From contig DATJXG010000352.1 of NCBI GenBank assembly GCA_035500455.1, forward strand, positions 1-8,120: a DNA stretch of 8,120 nucleotides, read 5' to 3'. Position numbers and translations under genes: made by a program. Below, piece after piece: positions 5,666 through 8,120 of the stretch. Below the pieces are notes generated by a model. That model did no database searches. It was given only the letters and a program-made list of their open reading frames with translations, and was not told the DNA's origin. Every line of letters starts with the position of its first letter. Position 1 is the stretch's first letter. The DNA is from DATJXG01 sp035500455 (GTDB lineage Bacteria > Acidobacteriota > Terriglobia > Terriglobales > Acidobacteriaceae).

Positions 5666-7131
5666 AGGTGAAACTTCTCGCCGCCGCTTTTTTGCTGGCG
5701 GGTACTGCCTGCTACGCCGGCGAGCCGAAGTACAAAAAGCCCGACATCACTACGCCCGCCAACTGGCAAACCCCCGCGCCCTGGCACGAGGCCGCCCCGC
5801 TGGATACTATTCCGCGCGGCACGTGGTGGACGCTCTTTGGCGATGCCGAACTCAACCAGTACGAAGAGCGGGCCATGGCCAGCAACCAGTCGCTCAAGGC
5901 GGCGGTGGCGCGGCTGGCGCAGGCGCGGGCGTTCGCGCGGGTGACGGCTTCGGGGCTGTATCCGGAGCTGGACGCAGGCGCTTCGGCGATGCGGGAGCGG
6001 CTTTCGGGCAATCGTCCTGCGCAGGGAGCGGCGGTTGTGCCCACAACTCCTGCCACCCAGAATGATTTCAGCATTCCCTTCACTTTGAATTATGAAGTGG
6101 ATGTCTTCGGGCGGGTGCGGCACAGCCTGGAGGCGTCCAATGCGGAGCTGCAGGCTTCCACCGCCGACCTGGAGAACGTGCGGCTGATGCTCAGCGCCGA
6201 GCTGGCCGCGGACTACTTTCAACTCCGCGAGTTGGACGCCGAGATTGCCGTGGTTACGCGCGCGATTGACTTCGAGCAGAAAGGGCTGAAGCTGGTCCAG
6301 GACCGGCACCAGGGCGGAGCGGTTTCGGGCCTTGACGTGGCCCAGCAGCAGACGGTGCTGGACTCCTCGCTTACCCAGATCTCTCTGCTGCAGCAGCAGC
6401 GCGCGCAGTACGAGCACGCGCTGGCGCAGTTGCAGGGGGTGGCCGCGGCCGAGTTCAAGGCGCCAGTGCGCAGGCTGGACGCCCAGCCGCCGGTGATTCC
6501 GCTGGCGCTGCCTTCGGAGTTGCTGCAGCGGCGCCCGGACATTGCCGCCGCAGAGAGGCAGGTGGCGGCGGCGAATGCGCAGATCGGCGTTGCCCGGGCC
6601 GCATTCTTTCCCAGCATTTCGCTCACGGGCGGAGGCGGGGTTGAGAGTCGCGATATTACTTCGCTGCTGAATGCGCCGAGCTTCATCTGGTCGATCGGAG
6701 CGGCGGTTCTCGAGCCGGTGATTGCGGGAGGCCGCAATCGGGCGCGGCTGGAGGGTGCGCGTGCCGCCTACGACGAAAATGTCGCGGACTACAGAGAGTC
6801 GGCTCTGACGGCGTTCCAGCAGGTGGAAGACGCGCTTTCAGGATTGAATGCACTTGCGACCGCCTACGATTCGCAGCAGCGCGCGGTGGGCGATGCGGAG
6901 CACTCGCTCAGCCTGGCCAATGCCCGCTATACCGGCGGCCTGGTTACCTACCTCGACGTAATCACCGCACAGGAACAGGCGCTCACCAACGAACGTCTTG
7001 CCGCGCAAATTCTGGGCCAGAGACTGGTGACGTCGGTGTACCTGGTAAAGGCCCTGGGCGGCGGCTGGGACAGCTCCAGTTTGGCGGCGGTGGGGGTGAA
7101 ACCCAGCCTGCGGCAGGCGGTGCAGCAGTAA
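5662..7131 (+). CDS. Outer-membrane efflux channel, NodT/TolC-type (OMF)
   Basis: The 489-residue product starts at GTG 5662, which overlaps the adaptor stop; a G-rich site (5647-5652) lies 9 bases upstream. It has an N-terminal export signal (MKVKLLAAAFLLAGTACYAG). The family-typical 'WWTLFGDAELNQYEERAMASN' region follows at about residues 54-74, then 'LKAAVARLAQARA'. Two outer-membrane-efflux repeats make up the body (about 60-250 and 265-460), including 'RRPDIAAAERQVAAANAQIGVARAAFFPSISLTGGGG'-like sequence split over about 291-330 and the ending 'GLVTYLDVITAQEQALTNERL'. The product would form a trimeric channel in the outer membrane, docking on the adaptor. NodT members are usually lipoproteins. 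Here Cys17 follows L-A-G-T-A, a poor lipobox (Gly at -3), and A19 offers a signal peptidase I site, so lipidation is uncertain. It is the last gene of the operon. Confidence 0.93.
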   Translation: MKVKLLAAAFLLAGTACYAGEPKYKKPDITTPANWQTPAPWHEAAPLDTIPRGTWWTLFGDAELNQYEERAMASNQSLKAAVARLAQARAFARVTASGLYPELDAGASAMRERLSGNRPAQGAAVVPTTPATQNDFSIPFTLNYEVDVFGRVRHSLEASNAELQASTADLENVRLMLSAELAADYFQLRELDAEIAVVTRAIDFEQKGLKLVQDRHQGGAVSGLDVAQQQTVLDSSLTQISLLQQQRAQYEHALAQLQGVAAAEFKAPVRRLDAQPPVIPLALPSELLQRRPDIAAAERQVAAANAQIGVARAAFFPSISLTGGGGVESRDITSLLNAPSFIWSIGAAVLEPVIAGGRNRARLEGARAAYDENVADYRESALTAFQQVEDALSGLNALATAYDSQQRAVGDAEHSLSLANARYTGGLVTYLDVITAQEQALTNERLAAQILGQRLVTSVYLVKALGGGWDSSSLAAVGVKPSLRQAVQQ

Positions 7132-7166
7132 ATTTCGTCCCGCGATATAGCGCGAGCAGTCCCCGG

Positions 7167-8120
7167 TCACAACCGCTGGGTTGAGCCGTTGTACCAACGC
7201 AGGACTCGGAGGGCGCGCAGGGTGTTCCAGCGGCTTGCCCTGCCGATATCGGTCTCCATCTCCAACGGAATGAATTCGGGATGAAGGAGGTTGAGCGGCC
7301 AGCGCCCGTTCTGGTGGCGGCGCTCAATCACCGTCTCGATGGCTTCACTGACGCGGCTGTCGGGCTTGATTCCTGCATTCCGCAGATAATCGAGTCCGCG
7401 CAAAACGTCGTAGTGCCAAAACGCCGGGAAGGTGAAGCGCAGCCAGCGTTTATTGATGACTTCGCCGGTCCGAAGCGAGCGGAACATGCGGCGCTCGAGC
7501 AGGTAGTTTTCGCCCCGCTTGCGGGCCTTAGTAACGGCTGCCGATTTGCGCCCCGCTCGTTCGTATTCCAGCAGTCCTTCGAGGACGCAGATGGTGGTGT
7601 GGAACGAGGAGCGGCGGCTTTTGGGTGCTTCACAGTTCCAGCCGCCATCCGCGAGTTGCTCGCTTAGGAGTTGATGGGCCAGTTCATCGTTCGGTTTGCT
7701 GAAATAGGAACCGATGCCCAGGATTCTGCCGTTGATACAGGGCTCGGTTTCGCCGTGAAGATAAGGCCGGTTGTTCAGCCGCTTAAACACCAGCCGCTTC
7801 TCGACGCGATCGATCATTTTGTGAGCCTGCTTGCTCGCGGGGTCGAGACCGAGGTCCATCAAGGCCACGAGACTGTAGAGGGTGATCAGCAAGTCTCGGT
7901 CGTCCTTCGGCAAATCGTCTCTCCACCCGCGGGGGCTCCCGCCCCAATTGCCGGCAGAAGACTGCCGGGCGAGCAGTTGGGCTCCCCAGCCTTGGGTTGC
8001 GACGCGCGACCGCTCGGCTGCAATCGTCTTGGGGGCCTCACCGGTGAGGTCTCTCATGACCTGCCAACGGATGGCGGGGTCAGACTCGAGCAGCCATTTA
8101 ATGTGCGCTGGCCGGGGCGC
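7167..8120 (-). CDS. Squalene-cyclase-like (terpenoid cyclase / prenyltransferase alpha-alpha toroid fold) protein, N-terminus outside window
   Basis: The minus-strand frame is open from the right edge (8120) to TGA at 7169-7167, giving 317 codons. ATG at 8057 is internal: the frame upstream of it continues with family-like sequence (HIKWLLESDPAIRWQVMRDL). The protein is built of helical repeats with QW-like segments ('ARQSSAGNWGG', 'LSEQLADGGWNCE', 'ERRHQNGRWPLN'). Conserved-looking blocks are 'EPCINGRILGIGSYF', 'SSFHTTICVLEGLLEYE', 'FPAFWHYDVLRGLDYLRNAG' and 'ASRWNTLRALRVLRW'. These match, from memory, a widespread bacterial family of hypothetical proteins annotated as squalene-cyclase-like. 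No DxDD motif of true class II cyclases is visible in this part, so the activity is unknown and cyclase activity should not be assumed. It converges on the efflux operon with 35 bases between stops. No operon partner is visible. Confidence 0.75.
   Translation of the reverse strand, partial: APRPAHIKWLLESDPAIRWQVMRDLTGEAPKTIAAERSRVATQGWGAQLLARQSSAGNWGGSPRGWRDDLPKDDRDLLITLYSLVALMDLGLDPASKQAHKMIDRVEKRLVFKRLNNRPYLHGETEPCINGRILGIGSYFSKPNDELAHQLLSEQLADGGWNCEAPKSRRSSFHTTICVLEGLLEYERAGRKSAAVTKARKRGENYLLERRMFRSLRTGEVINKRWLRFTFPAFWHYDVLRGLDYLRNAGIKPDSRVSEAIETVIERRHQNGRWPLNLLHPEFIPLEMETDIGRASRWNTLRALRVLRWYNGSTQRL

Noticed and set aside
7141..7183. Terminator hairpins between the convergent genes (CGCG/CGCG at 7141-7154; CAACC/GGTTG at 7170-7183)
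   Set aside because: Stems are only 4-5 bp and neither has a T-tract, so neither can be supported as an intrinsic terminator.
8055..8057. ATG at 8057 as the start of the minus-strand gene
   Set aside because: The frame upstream to the window edge has no stop and encodes residues typical of the family (WLLESDPAIRWQV), so the real start lies beyond 8120.

Overview
The window is about 60% GC, tightly packed, and reads like a chromosomal segment from an acidobacterium or a similar soil bacterium. The clues are short interspersed repeats of the AACGCAAAG / ACGCGGAGG type, a GCCGGC hairpin element, and protein sequences that resemble acidobacterial families. The taxon is an inference from style, not from a marker gene.

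Layout, left to right. Positions 1-251 hold the 3' end of an APC-type amino-acid permease. A 111-base spacer with two interspersed repeats follows. Positions 363-992 hold an AhpD-like/carboxymuconolactone-decarboxylase-family gene interrupted by one in-frame TGA at 672-674. That TGA sits exactly where the second cysteine of the CxxC redox motif belongs, and a SECIS-like hairpin with a GG-containing loop begins 17 bases after it. The best reading is an undisclosed selenoprotein of 209 residues (CPYU active site). A standard gene caller would split it into two pieces or call it a pseudogene. This is the most interesting item in the window.

A 269-base intergenic region (993-1261) carries another tandem repeat and a near-perfect inverted repeat that may control the next operon. 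Positions 1262-7131 are a complete tripartite RND efflux operon on the + strand: inner-membrane permease (1057 aa), membrane-fusion adaptor (404 aa) and NodT-type outer-membrane factor (489 aa). The genes are 15 bases apart and then overlap by 4 bases, so they are probably co-transcribed and translationally coupled. Together the three products would form a proton-driven envelope-spanning exporter, which implies a two-membrane cell. The substrate cannot be read from sequence.

On the minus strand, converging on the operon, positions 8120-7167 carry most of a squalene-cyclase-like (alpha/alpha toroid) protein whose N-terminus lies beyond the window. No tRNA, rRNA, CRISPR array, transposase or integrase was found.
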